Part shown: piece by piece, positions 21,791-33,179 of the stretch
Layout of the letters: each line of letters starts with the position of its first letter
How positions within the stretch are numbered: the first letter of the stretch is position 1
DNA from: Microvelia longipes
Lineage: Eukaryota; Arthropoda; Insecta; Hemiptera; Veliidae
DNA length: 64,000 nt
Assembly (NCBI GenBank): GCA_018340805.1
Contig: JACMZG010001908.1
Coordinates: 44,080,905 to 44,144,904 of the forward strand
Direction: 5' to 3'
Program-made: the position numbers and the translations under genes
Notes under the pieces: generated by a model
The model's database searches: none
What the model saw: only the letters and a program-made list of their open reading frames with translations
What the model was told of the DNA's origin: nothing

Positions 21791-22110
21791 TTGCGTATAA
21801 TTTTTAGATTCTGGATATTTGTTATAGTGGGTCATTCCATATCAAATCAACACAGGTAAAAACAAGTGATATCTCCAGTTTTAATGAAATTTGGCTGACA
21901 GGTAAGCACTATAGAAGGAAGAAAACCCATATTGCCGCAGTAGGGAGGCAAATTTTCCAAAAAATGTAATTTTTCAACATTTCTTTGTTTCTTTTTTAAC
22001 TTTCTTTGTTCACCGGCATCGTTGAGTAGAAAAGAGGAGACATGATATTACAAATACTATATAATTTTTGCGTATGTCATTATCATTGCTGTTTTCTTTT
22101 AATTATCTCT

Positions 22111-22142
22111 GGCACTGATGATGGCCTCATGTTAGGTTGAAA
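22111..22142 (+). ncRNA. Hammerhead-like motif, second copy, weak stem I
   Basis: GGCA-CTGATGA (22111-22121), stem II GGCCT/AGGTT, GAAA (22139-22142), then AGC-GCT as stem III. Stem I is reduced to two pairs. Followed 27 bases later by GTGGAGAGACTCT, as in the copy at 27101. Confidence 0.35.
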
Positions 22143-22799
22143 GCGCTTTGAATAAATTTATAGTTTTGTGGAGAGACTCTTTTCTCCGTTCCTTTCATTA
22201 TGAACAACTCTACCAGTAATTATTCAAAATCACACGGTAAAAGTGTCACAGAGAGAAAACTGTATTTTAATACCCAAGGTTGAAAGCAACACCAGATCAA
22301 GTTGACTTATTAACATTTCAAGATGAATATTAAAGTAATCTATACGCCAGACTACCGTAAATGTTAAATATTCGAAGAACATTATTGACAGAACATAAAA
22401 ATAAATTCTATTCGAATTTTAGTACCATTCTTGAACAGATCATTACTATTAAATAATTTCGTTTATGCGTCTAGGTAATTTAAAAACTGCACAACATTCT
22501 CCTTCATTATATTGCAGCCGTGTTTTATTTTATTTACTACTGATTTTGAAAAGGTCACTTACCAAGCCAGTATTTAAATAGTATAAACATTGGTGCTAAT
22601 AAAATGCAATATATACTCATCGCTGGAAGGTAGTTTCAGGTATCTACTTGTGGGTTGAATTAATAGTGATTCAACGCATTGAATACTCTCCTTACTAACA
22701 ATAAACAGAGGGTATTCAACCCCTGACCGCTTTGCTGTAGTGGTATTAGAAATCGCTTTTAGCTACAAAATGAGTTTTTACACGAATTTAAGGAATTTT

Positions 22800-23790
22800 A
22801 CTGACAAATATGTCAATATCTAGATGGGTGGCCGCTAGGAAAAACGGATATTTTACTGTCTGAGGTCAAGCAAAGCGAATCCGACGACGTAATGCAATAT
22901 AAATTAGGTGATTTCCATATTGTGAGGACGAGCGAAGCGAATCTGAATAGTTAAGGACGAGTATATCGACGCTGAATAGATGAGAAAAATTCCGAGGTAT
23001 ACTGTACCCGATTTTTACTTTTCCTCTTTGTACCGTAGGTTTATAGGAAAAGTATTGTGATTGCGAAAAAATCCGAAACCAGGATGAAACCGGAATTATT
23101 CATTTTGGTCGTTTTTAAGGCCTCCTAAGAGGTTTTCGCAAAGTTGTCAGTCTATATGTGTGTGTATGTGAATGTGTGTGTGTGTGTGTGTGTTGTGTAT
23201 GTGTGACTGTTATCATCGTAGTGCCCAGTAAATTTATGATGGAGAGTTGAAATTTTGTACAAAAATCAGTCTACCGCTGAAGTTGAGCTATTCGGAAATT
23301 AATATTTTTATGACGTCATTAACTCGCAATAATGACACAGTGAATATTTCGAAAAATTATAAAACGCGATAAAAAGGATGCGATCGGATTGAAATTTGAC
23401 ACGCATGTGACTATGTATAAGACTAACATATATGCCTAGTTTCATCTCATTATCAGCATAAGTTCAATTTTTATTGCATGATTTGTGTAATTTTTTTAAA
23501 AAAATGGGAATTGGACCAATATTATATTGGTACAAGTGTATATTATTACCTAATAAATAAGTACACTAAGTTTAATTTTAGTACAACAAGTATATCCATG
23601 ATTTTTGTTGGATCAAAAAAATTAAGGACTATTAAGCGTGGTTAGTGTAGTAGAGGTGACCGCTGAGAATGATACGGATGCATTTACTATTTGAAGACAA
23701 GCAAAGCGAGTCCGAAGCAGGGACGATAAGTGTAGCGAATGCAATGTAATGAGGAAAAGTTCCGAGGTACCCCGTACCCGATTTTTTAGT
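22800..23790 (-). repeat. Dispersed repeat: one full copy and one partial, head to tail
   Basis: Minus reading: ATCGGGTACGGGGTACCTCG at 23790, then GGACTCGCTT-type words, GATGATAACAG near a TG microsatellite (23160-23195), CGGTTTCATCCTGG and a GAGGAAAAGT end near 23015, immediately followed by the start of the next unit. The 93-codon frame at 23622-23903 is chance. Confidence 0.75.
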
Positions 23791-24248
23791 ATAGTATAAC
23801 ACATATATTTATTTGGTTTTATTTCGTAAATTAGTAGGGCGTAACTGTCTTTATTATTATCAATCAGGTCTGCCAATTTCAGGAAATATTCGAAGCGGTC
23901 CATTATACAATAGATCTGTCCTTCTTATTTGGTAAAACCCCTTTACACTTCTGACGAAGAAACCAAAGGCCACTTGTTTTCCAATAGAGCATCTGCTGCA
24001 TACGCCCCTGCTGAGTAATCCCAAACCTTACTTATAGTACTATTACGATGGACAAAATAAAATCCAGTTCGATCGCAATACTAATAAGGACAGTAATGTA
24101 ACGATTATCCTAAGTGTTATTCCTGGACTAATTCTTTCCAAAAGGTTAAGAGCATGCATATAATAACACAAGATGCATTTAAATTTAAGAACTTTTGGCG
24201 AATAGGCGATTTAAGGTAAAACTCTTAGGAGGGGGCTCAGACCCTTAC

Positions 24249-24465
<217 letters not shown>

Positions 24466-24850
24466 TAAATAAAAAAATCATGTAATACTGTATAATACAA
24501 TATATTTAATCTTTCGTTGTTACTATAGACCAATATTACTTATTTTGCAATTTAACTTTTAAGTAAAATTAATCTAAAGAAAATATTTGTTGATTGGATC
24601 TTTGGTTGCTAACTAAACTTATTAAAAATAGGAAAAATAAACTCTTAATTTGATTATTTATTGATAAAGTATATTTTTATATGATAAATAAATATATTTT
24701 ATTTCATTGATTATTTTCCTTATATATTTTAAATTAATTATATTTAATTTTAGTTTTAGTAGCAATTAAGGCAATATGTTTTTCTTGGGGGAGAGGGGTT
24801 ATTTTCAAACCAGGGGGCTTTAGGCCCCCCTAGCCCTCCCTTAGAATTAC

Positions 24851-25280
24851 AAGTGGGCGCAGCGGTCCGCATGCCAGACTAAACTTTACTTCTATTTAAA
24901 TGCGTTTTTCCGTGCTTAACAACCTATTTATTGCTTAAGGTTCCGGTTTTTGCTTTATAACCTAAACAGTTACTCAATTATTAAGCACTGCTCGTAACTC
25001 ATTTTGTCTGTATTTTCAAAGAATATGCGCTCAATTATCTTGTTGTATCACTAAAAATGGCATAACTATGCCTCAAAAATTAGCAATACGCACAAGCAAT
25101 CAGTGTTTATCTTTAAAGGCTTCAGCGCATTGCCTTTGAAAAATACAGACAATATGAGTAACAAGCATAGCTTATAAAGCATAAACCGGAATTATAAGGA
25201 GGAAATGGGATGTTAAGCAGAGAAACAGGCTTCCCAATAGAAATTCGCCCAACATGCGGATCACTGCGCCAGAAAAATTT
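24851..25280. mobile_element. Foldback/MITE with long inverted arms
   Basis: Left end GGCGCAGCGGTCCGCATG, right end CATGCGGATCACTGCGCC. Inside, CCGTGCTTAACAACC...CCGGTTTTTGCTTTATAA matches the reverse complement of the right arm, so arms are about 170-200 bp. Related fragments lie at 27594-27660, 38858-38920 and 38980-39330. Confidence 0.7.
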
Positions 25281-25329
25281 TGTAGTTATAAACTAATGTA
25301 ACGTAAATAAAACGATAAAAAATAATCGT

Positions 25330-25720
25330 CTTTACCAGGATTCGACCTGGCTTTGAGTACATTGAGAGCTCGTAACGACTCAGGACAGTTTTAATTCAAC
25401 TCACGTGCCCAGAAAACATCGTAAACGACTCCCCAATTTAAATATGTAGTTTACTGGCCGTATTTCAGATTGACTATAGTGTTTTCAACTTTTTGGTCAG
25501 TTTAAGTAGTCGTATCGATTCAGAACGGTTTTAATCGATTCAGCGCCCCCAAAAAATATTGTAAACGATTTTCAACTCTAAATTCATTTTTTTCCGGCGA
25601 AATTTTGGTTTCTGGTAATTTACCAGGTTTTTTTGACTTTTTGGTCACTTAGAGTGTTAGTATTGACTTCGGACCGCTTTCATTTGATTCAGCGTCCCAA
25701 AAAACATAAGTAAGGATCTT
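25330..25720. repeat. Degenerate tandem repeat, about 140 bp
   Basis: Three diverged units share TTTTGGTCA, GATTCAG(A)ACGGTTTTAAT, CAGCG-CCCAAAAAA and GTAAACGA. Confidence 0.45.
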
Positions 25721-26625
25721 TTTCGAGGCGAAATATAATAACCTTGAACTATACAGATTTTTGAAAATTTTGTTAACTCAGCAAAAAGTATTTAAAATGT
25801 TGTTTCACGTAAGCAAAAAAAAATATAAAACCATTTTCGCGGTAAAACTTGAAATAAAAAATATATGTTGTCCATCTTCAAGTATCAAATGACATAAAAA
25901 CCTTTATTAAAGCAATATCTAGCTCTATAACTAGATTTATTTCGAAACGGATTTCTTATTTACAGCACTACATAAAATAAAACAAACCAAAATGAAAAAG
26001 CAACACTGTGGAACGAGAGCTCGGTAATTGTGTTCTTTGCTTAATTAAACCTGTTTCTTCCTCTCTCCTCTCAAATTTCATCTTTTGCTTGGAATGAAGC
26101 AGTAAATCCAAAGGTTTTTACTAAGCAGAGTTTAATTTCGGTTTTCATTTTATCTTTGCAATCGTCATATTCCTTGTCTTCTTCTGTGTTTCCGTTTTGT
26201 TTTATCCAGTTTTTATTTTTTTAAACTTTAAGAGCTTAATTAATTAAAATTGGAGGAAAAGTTTTAATATTTTATTCGTATTATTGTTAGGCTTAAAATG
26301 ATATACAGTAAAATACAGTTTAGGGTACCAACTGGCAGTCTGAATAGCACTTTAATAAAATATATAATAAAAACTCCGGTGCGTGGTACTTTAGATGTTT
26401 ACTTTAATTTATCGAATTCGGTGGGCTCATAATGCCCTCCGGACTCGCTTCGCTCGTCTTTACAATATAAAAGATTCACTAAATTTACATTGCTGTCTTC
26501 TAATTTATACTAATTATCAGGATTGGCTTTAATCGTTCTCAGACAGTAAAACAATTACTCTTCCAACAGGCATCCATCCACGTAATAACCTCGCTCGATG
26601 CTGCCATTAAATACCGTATTGATAA

Positions 26626-26797
<172 letters not shown>

Positions 26798-27100
26798 TAT
26801 AGGACTACAGTCGTGCCACAAGCCACAATTCCAACTTAATTAGATAATTTTTGACATTTAACGATTCTTTTAACCTCATACATCTTCGCTGCTCGCCGGT
26901 AGTTATTTTTATATATTTAATGTTTTATATTTTTATTTATTTCATTTACTTTATTTGTTTTTTATTTGGTCTTTGTATTTACTTTGCTTCCCTATTTTAT
27001 TTATTTTTGCATTCATTTCAGTGCATTGTATTGCTTTTTATTCTAGTATGTTATTTTTATTTAGAGTATTTTATGTGATATATTTTTACTTTGTTGGTTA

Positions 27101-27142
27101 GGCACTGATGATGATCTGTTAAGATTGAAAGCTGGCTATGTC
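27101..27142 (+). ncRNA. Minimal hammerhead ribozyme-like motif
   Basis: All core elements are present: CTGATGA (27105-27111), stem II GATCT...AGATT (27113-27126), GAAA (27127-27130), a 3-bp stem III AGC/GCT (27130-27137) with a 2-base loop, H17 = A at 27138, and stem I GGCA/TGTC (27101-27104 with 27139-27142). This short-stem-III layout is known from ribozymes in Penelope-like elements and retrozymes. Predicted cleavage is after 27138. A shared GTGGAGAGACTCT follows here and at 22169, marking one repeat family. Activity is inferred only. Confidence 0.5.
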
Positions 27143-27169
27143 AAATATACAATCATTAGTGGAGAGACT

Positions 27170-27504
27170 CTGTTTTATTTCATTACTTCAAACCAAATTT
27201 TTCAGAAAATATACATCAAATAATGAAGAAAAAATATAATCTGCCCTTCTCTGGAAAAAAACCTCATGCTCAAAATTTTATAAAATCATACAAACTTCAG
27301 TTTTTTTGATACAAGACAGTTTTTTTGAGAACACTTAATACAAGAAAACTAGAATTTATGCGATTTTCTAAAATTTTGAGCGAGCGCATTCATAGGAAGG
27401 GCTCCACTCTGGATAGGCAGACTATGCTTTTCCTTCCTAATTTAAGGTATATTTTCCGAAAAATTTTGTTTAAAGTAGTACAAAATGAGTCACATTTTTT
27501 AGGC
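27170..27504. mobile_element. TIR element, short member
   Basis: Left TTACTTCAAACCAAATTTTT and right AGTAGTACAAAATGAGTCAC are inverted copies, and GGGCTCCACTCTGGATAGGC near the right end also occurs at 54558. The 90-codon frame at 27325-27597 is chance within it. Confidence 0.55.
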
Positions 27505-28479
27505 CTGGCTCTTGGACTATTAGCTTTAATAAATCTAAACAGAGCCGTCTTTCAGGTAAAGTGCCATCTACGGTGCCTAAACAAGAAAAAATTCTGATGC
27601 GGTGGTCCGCAAGGCAATAGAAATGTCCTTTGGAATGCTTCCTTTATTGCGCACCAACAAAGTGTCTAGTAAAACGAACATACACACCAATTGTAAAGTA
27701 AAATTTTAATTCTTAGTTTAAAAATTGGCGGGATTTTCGTGAAAAATTCATTTTATTTTATTTAATGTGATGCTTAAATAGGCATTATTTCTCTACGCAA
27801 CAACTATGATTAAAATTAGTAAAACAAGGAAAACAACATAAAGATAAAGATTTTTTGGGGGACAATTTCTGGTAGAGAGCATAAGACAAATTTTTAAGTT
27901 TGTCTTAAAGTGAAAATTTATTCTTTCTAGTTTTCTTTCTGTGGTCTACAGAATTTTATATTATTGTTTTGGATATTAATTTCTGTTGGACTCTTTGGTA
28001 TGAGTTTTCGATTTATTTTTGAGTAGGCTGTGATATTTATATTGTCAACGCTGAGGTTAGAAGTTTTTTTTGTCTGTCGGCGGTCACGTTAGGCTTAATT
28101 TTGCTGAGGCCCTTAGCCAAGAAAGTGTTAAGTTTGTTAAGTCTGAATTTGGTGGGTGTAAGTTAGTATCAGTCTGTCAGTTGTAAATCGGGAGTTTTGG
28201 AATTATTGTTTTTAACTCATTCTACCCTTTATTAAGGTAAGAATCGGCTTATTTCAAAGTCATTCTATCAAGCTTCATGTTGTCACCGTTTCTTATTCAT
28301 CATATCATGTTTCTAATGGTTATGTTCGTCATTTATATTATCGTGCCGAAATATATATCTTGAGGAATGAATGCGCACTTGGAAGAGCGTATTCATCTGC
28401 ACACACTCATAAATAATAACACATTTATAGACACAACCTTTTTACGTTTCCTCATTTATACCGAATGTATATAGAAAAA

Positions 28480-28640
28480 ATATTGCGTCTGCAAAAAAAA
28501 TCCGAAACCGAGATCTCACCGGAATCATCCTTTTCAGATGTTTTTAAGGCTTTTACGTGGTTTTCACACTCAGTGTGTGTATGTGTATGTGTGTCTGTTA
28601 TCATCGTAGCTCCCAGTGATTTTATCCTAGAGGCTTGACA
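28480..28640 (-). repeat. Dispersed repeat, 3' part
   Basis: TTTCCTCATTTATACCGAAT, TCCGAAACCGAGATC and TGTTATCATCGTAGC, inverse of the standard unit. Confidence 0.55.
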
Positions 28641-28654
28641 ATAAATAAAGAGTA

Positions 28655-28865
28655 TGTATTTTACTTAAATAAAACATTAAACAAAACAATTAACGAATTA
28701 AATAAAACATTAAACAAAACAATTAACGAATTAAATAAAACAATAAACAAAACAATTAACAAATTCAATAAAATATTAAACAAAACAATTAACGAATTAA
28801 ATAAAACATTAAATAAAACAATTAACGAATTAAATAAAACAATTAACGAATTAAATAAAACTCCC
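28655..28865. repeat. Minisatellite, period 33 bp (and 21 bp at the end)
   Basis: AATAAAACATTAAACAAAAC plus AATTAACGAATTA. The open frames on both strands (NKTINELNKTLNKT type) arise because the period is a multiple of three; not genes. Confidence 0.8.
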
Positions 28866-29382
28866 CCAACTTTATTATTCGTTTGAAAATTCGATAAACA
28901 TAATACTGACAAATATGGGCGTCGATAGCTCCCCGAATTATTTTTGGTCGAACCAAGAACAGTTCAAGCGGAAATAATGTTCTCTGATAACTTAGAAGGT
29001 ATTGGTGGGGAAACATAGGGCAATCTGCTTTAGTAAACTAAAATTGTTGAAATAATTAGTTTTTGCTCTTCTGTAGATAGCTTTAAACAGCGAAAATGTT
29101 TTCATTAAAAAGCTTCTCTCATAGTATAAAACAAATTCCAAATTTTTCATTTTGTAAAATCTTACTTTACAAGTCGACTCTTATAAAATGTTTCCACTTT
29201 TTGGTCAGCGTCTAGTAAAAAAAAAATCCATACCACAATTACCAGCGGAGTCTAATATTGACAGATTCGTGAAACAGTACTCACCTGAAAACAAACAAAC
29301 ACGAATAGATTATTATATAAATAGATAAACAATAATTAATTGATCAATTATATAATAGATAAGATATTATAAATAATTTATA

Positions 29383-29557
29383 CATAGTACGACACACGGC
29401 TAAAATTGGTTGACAACGCATAAAAATAATGCTGAGGAACCAATAAGATTGGCCTGATTTGAAATTAAGGGCGTGGTTTAACATTCAGGATTAGCCTCAT
29501 TGGCTCCTTCGCATTATTTTCCCACACTTTCAACTGATTTTAGTCGTGTGTTGTATG
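29383..29557. mobile_element. MITE of 175 bp
   Basis: Ends CATAGTACGACACACGGCTA and its near-inverse at 29531-29557; arms of about 32 bp. No coding. Confidence 0.7.
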
Positions 29558-30539
29558 AAAGTAAAAACATTAAAAACAAGAATAATTATATGATCGAAAA
29601 TAATCCAATAGAGACGCAAGAAAAAGTTTTTAAGTACCCAATGCTTTAACTTTGGTTAAAATAAAGCCTCATACATTTTTTATATTATTTAAATAAAATT
29701 AGAAAAATAATAATAGATAAATATTAATAAATTATAATAATAAATTTAAAATAAAAATTTGCTTAAAATTAAGTCAGATTAACGCGTTCAGTTTCAATGC
29801 AAGGTACTACGATGTATTTTAAAGCAAAGTTTTATTAACTTTAAATTTGAATCCAACAACACTGTGTGAAAACTAAACAAGATTTATCACCAAAACAAAC
29901 AGCTACGCCTCATTAACCCACACAAAGAAAAGCTACACTTGCCAGAAAATTCTAATGAAAAGAGCATTAGTCTCAAATTGACTTTGATAAACCTATAGAG
30001 ATCTACATTAAGAGGCATTATTCTTTCCATGGGATGCATTCATTTCCATGTTAATTTATACGTATCTGAAACTCAGAATAGTGTGACAAATAAAAAACTC
30101 TTTAGATTTTAAGATAAATGATCCAATAAACACTGAAATTCTAGCGCGACTGAATATGTAGTGAATACAATGTCCTAAGGAATGCTTGCTTTCTTGTTCT
30201 CCAATTAGGTTTTCGGTAAATACTTTGTAGTCAGGAAGGTAACACTGCTGCTTGATTGTAAATTCACATAGGAAACGCGGATTTTCATCCCATATACGTT
30301 TTTCAAAACTATTACTGCGTACACAGCGTATTTGACAGGTGATCGTATTCCATACGCATTTAATACGTGGTTGGGCTCTTTTTACTAAGATAGAAGATAG
30401 TGTATTTTTTTCCCAGAGTGCAATCAGAGGATTGTTTCTCTTACCAGACTTTTGAAGCCATGAAACTATATTAACTCTAATACTTGTAACAATAATTGTT
30501 GTCGTATTACTCAATATAAAATGTAAAAGAAAAAAATTA

Positions 30540-31850
30540 TTGGGAACCTAAGTGAAGGTTATAAGGATGTTTAAAACAAAAAATATATTTAATTTAATTG
30601 TAATTTCTTTGTATAGTAAAGAAGTTTTACTAAAAAAAAAATAATGTCTCAAAAGATATTTGATGAAAAACGGTAATATTTAAGTGAAATAATACTTCGT
30701 GGAGAAGGTTATCCGTTAAATACAATCGCCTCTAAAGGTACATAAAGCATATAGGGGGATCGAATTAGATTTCATCTCCCTTCATGTTCTAGCGTATGGG
30801 ACTAGATTCCTTCCGCATGGTTCTTACAGCGTATTTAAAACTACGCTGTATTTAGCAACTGTATTTAGATATCGTACTTAATACGATCCGTGGATCTAGA
30901 ATACTGTGTGAATGTACCATAATCAGTAATACCATAATGTATATGCTACCATAATCGTACAAACATTTACTATACACACAACGTAATTAGCAGATGATCG
31001 TATTCCATACGCTTTTAGTACGATCCGGTCCTTGCACCGTAATTGTTTAGTCGAACGAGTGAGATGTCATAACTGATCCTACCGAAACATCGCGTCTTTT
31101 ATAGTGAAGGTTCACTTAGGTTATAAAGAATTTTTAAACAAAATATATAATTAATTAAATTGTAATTTCTTGGCATAATAATAAAGATGCACTAAAAATC
31201 AAATTATTTGATGAAAAACGGTAATATTTAAGTGAAATATAAGTTAGACGAGAATGTTATCCAGTAGATACGATCGCCTCTGAAGCTACATACAGCGTTT
31301 CGGGGGATCCATTTAGATTCCATCTCCCTAGTTCTAGTGGATGCAATTGGATTCCCTTCGCATGTTTCATACAGCTAATATTACCGTATTGAGATATCGT
31401 ACTGAATACGATCCGCAGATTTATAAGTGTGTGTGAACGTACTATTTGTTTAGTCGATTGAAAGAGATGATGTCGTAACTGAACCCACCAAAACATCTCG
31501 TCTTTTATAGTGAAGGTTCACTTAGGTTATAAAAAACTTTTAAACAAAATATATAATTTAATTAAATTGCGATTTCTTGGTATAATAATAAAGATGCACT
31601 AAAAAAATCATCAAGTTATTTGACGAAAAACGGTAATATTTATTAGGTGAAATAATAGTTTGTCGATAAGGTTATATTTCAAATACGATCGCCTTATAAT
31701 GTACATACAGCGTAACCGACTGGATTCCCTCCGCATGGTTCTTACAGCGTTTTAACTGCATTTAACTAGATTACTTAATACGATCCGCAGATTTAAAATA
31801 CTATGAGAACGTACTAATTGTTACAAGTGTAAACTTTCTTTCACTTAATA
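30540..31850. repeat. Complex tandem repeat of about 400-450 bp, three units
   Basis: TTATTTGATGAAAAACGGTA-type sequence recurs near 30655, 31203 and 31617; AGTGAAGGTTCACTTAGGTT near 31100 and 31511; CGATCCGCAG near 31405 and 31775. A remote partial unit lies at 58265-58540. Open frames at 30056-30514 and 31257-31496 lie in or beside it and are not recognised as genes. Confidence 0.65.
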
Positions 31851-32139
31851 TCTAACATATGAACACTACCATCAACACCTTAACTAGAACTACAGTAATA
31901 CAACTACGCGAAACAGACACGTCTGAACAGGTTCGGGCATGACTACACACTGACAAGGAGCTCACTACGCCCAGTCCCTGACTCTGTGTCAGGTTTTATG
32001 AATAAATCAGGCTTACCACTTGAATTATTTTCATAATAAAATAAATAAAGTAGTGCTTAATGTATATAAATTTGTTTTCAAAGCGCTTTAATGATCAAAA
32101 TAGTTTTTACATTTTTACTTTTACTTATTTATATTGTAT

Positions 32140-32300
32140 GTATACGAGAAAATATTGAGTTTTGCAATAAAACTTGGAATCCGAGATTTTACTTGAATTG
32201 AACATTTCATATGTTTTAAAAGCTCTTAAGTGGGTTTACCATTTTTTCTGTCTGTACGAGTGAGTGTATTAGTGCGAGTACGTTAAAAAATAAAAATCAT
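32140..32300 (-). repeat. Dispersed repeat, diverged 3' part
   Basis: GTATACGAGAAAATATTGAG, ATCCGAGATTTTACTTG and a TCTGTCTGTACGAGTGAG stretch in the expected order. Confidence 0.35.
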
Positions 32301-32399
32301 AAAACCTTTCAATTTGAGTTAAAATTTGAATATCTTCATATTACAAATTAAACAGTAAGAAATACAACCAGAGAAATAATATTGCCAGCTTCGTACATC

Positions 32400-32640
32400 G
32401 ATAAAGCTGAAATATCTCTTTGGGGCTCTCAGAGGCTCTGTGTAACTTCATTGAAACCTCCCCTAAGAGTAAGTTAAGGTTATTATAAATCCATTTTTAT
32501 CTACGTTTCACTTATTGCTCGTGATTTGTATTTTAAACGTTCTATTATGAGAGTTACGGCTTTTTTGTACTGTTTATGTCATTAAATTTAATCAATAGAG
32601 CTTCTCTAGAAATAATATCTCTACGTCGAACTAACACTGA
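32400..32640 (+). repeat. Three-copy dispersed repeat, copy 1
   Basis: TTGGGGCTCTCAGAGGCTCT, GTAAGTTAAGGTTA and AGAAATAATATCTCTA; also at 60255-60520 and 61770-62000. Confidence 0.5.
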
Positions 32641-32900
32641 TACAACAATAAACGTACAGATACCGATACAACCATTTACATACCAACACTAATGCAACCA
32701 TCAACATACTAACACTGCAACTACCAACAACATACCAACTCTGATCAACGTACTAACAAAAATATTAACGTACCAACACTGACAGTGCAATTTTGATAAC
32801 AACATAGGCGCAACCATCTATACAGAAACAATAATGGAATCATAAATGTACCAATACTTATACAGCATTAATGCAATAACACTAACACAACCATCAGACA
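32640..32900. repeat. Degenerate AC-rich minisatellite
   Basis: Irregular repeats of ACCAACACTGATACAACC and CATCAACATACCAAC type. Confidence 0.5.
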
Positions 32901-33179
32901 CCAACACCAATAAATCTATCACGTACCGACAATATAACACAGTCTAGAACTAAATCTCAACCCACCATTTCTTCTCACTTTAGTTTAAGACGCTATAACC
33001 AGACCTTTTCCAGTGCAGATAATTCTTTAACAAAAAGACAAGGCACGTTTTTATGGATTTTTTCTTGCCAATTAAATCAGACTTTTTAACAAATCAGTAA
33101 AAAAAAAAGAATCAAAGAAACGAATTTAACCTAACATTTAAAGTTAATTAAGGATTTTAATAATGATAAGGATAATAAA

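Noticed and set aside
25330..25395. tRNA-like T-arm (CCAGGTCGAATCCTGG on the minus strand)
   Set aside because: The loop is one base short, and no acceptor, D or anticodon arms fit around it.
28635..28912. Open frames on both strands with NKTINELNKT-type repeats
   Set aside because: Produced by a minisatellite whose period is a multiple of three; no start context or conservation.
30056..30514. 152-codon minus-strand frame
   Set aside because: Partly overlaps sequence similar to the repeat seen at 30990 and 58270 (GTATTCCATACGC words); no recognisable domain.
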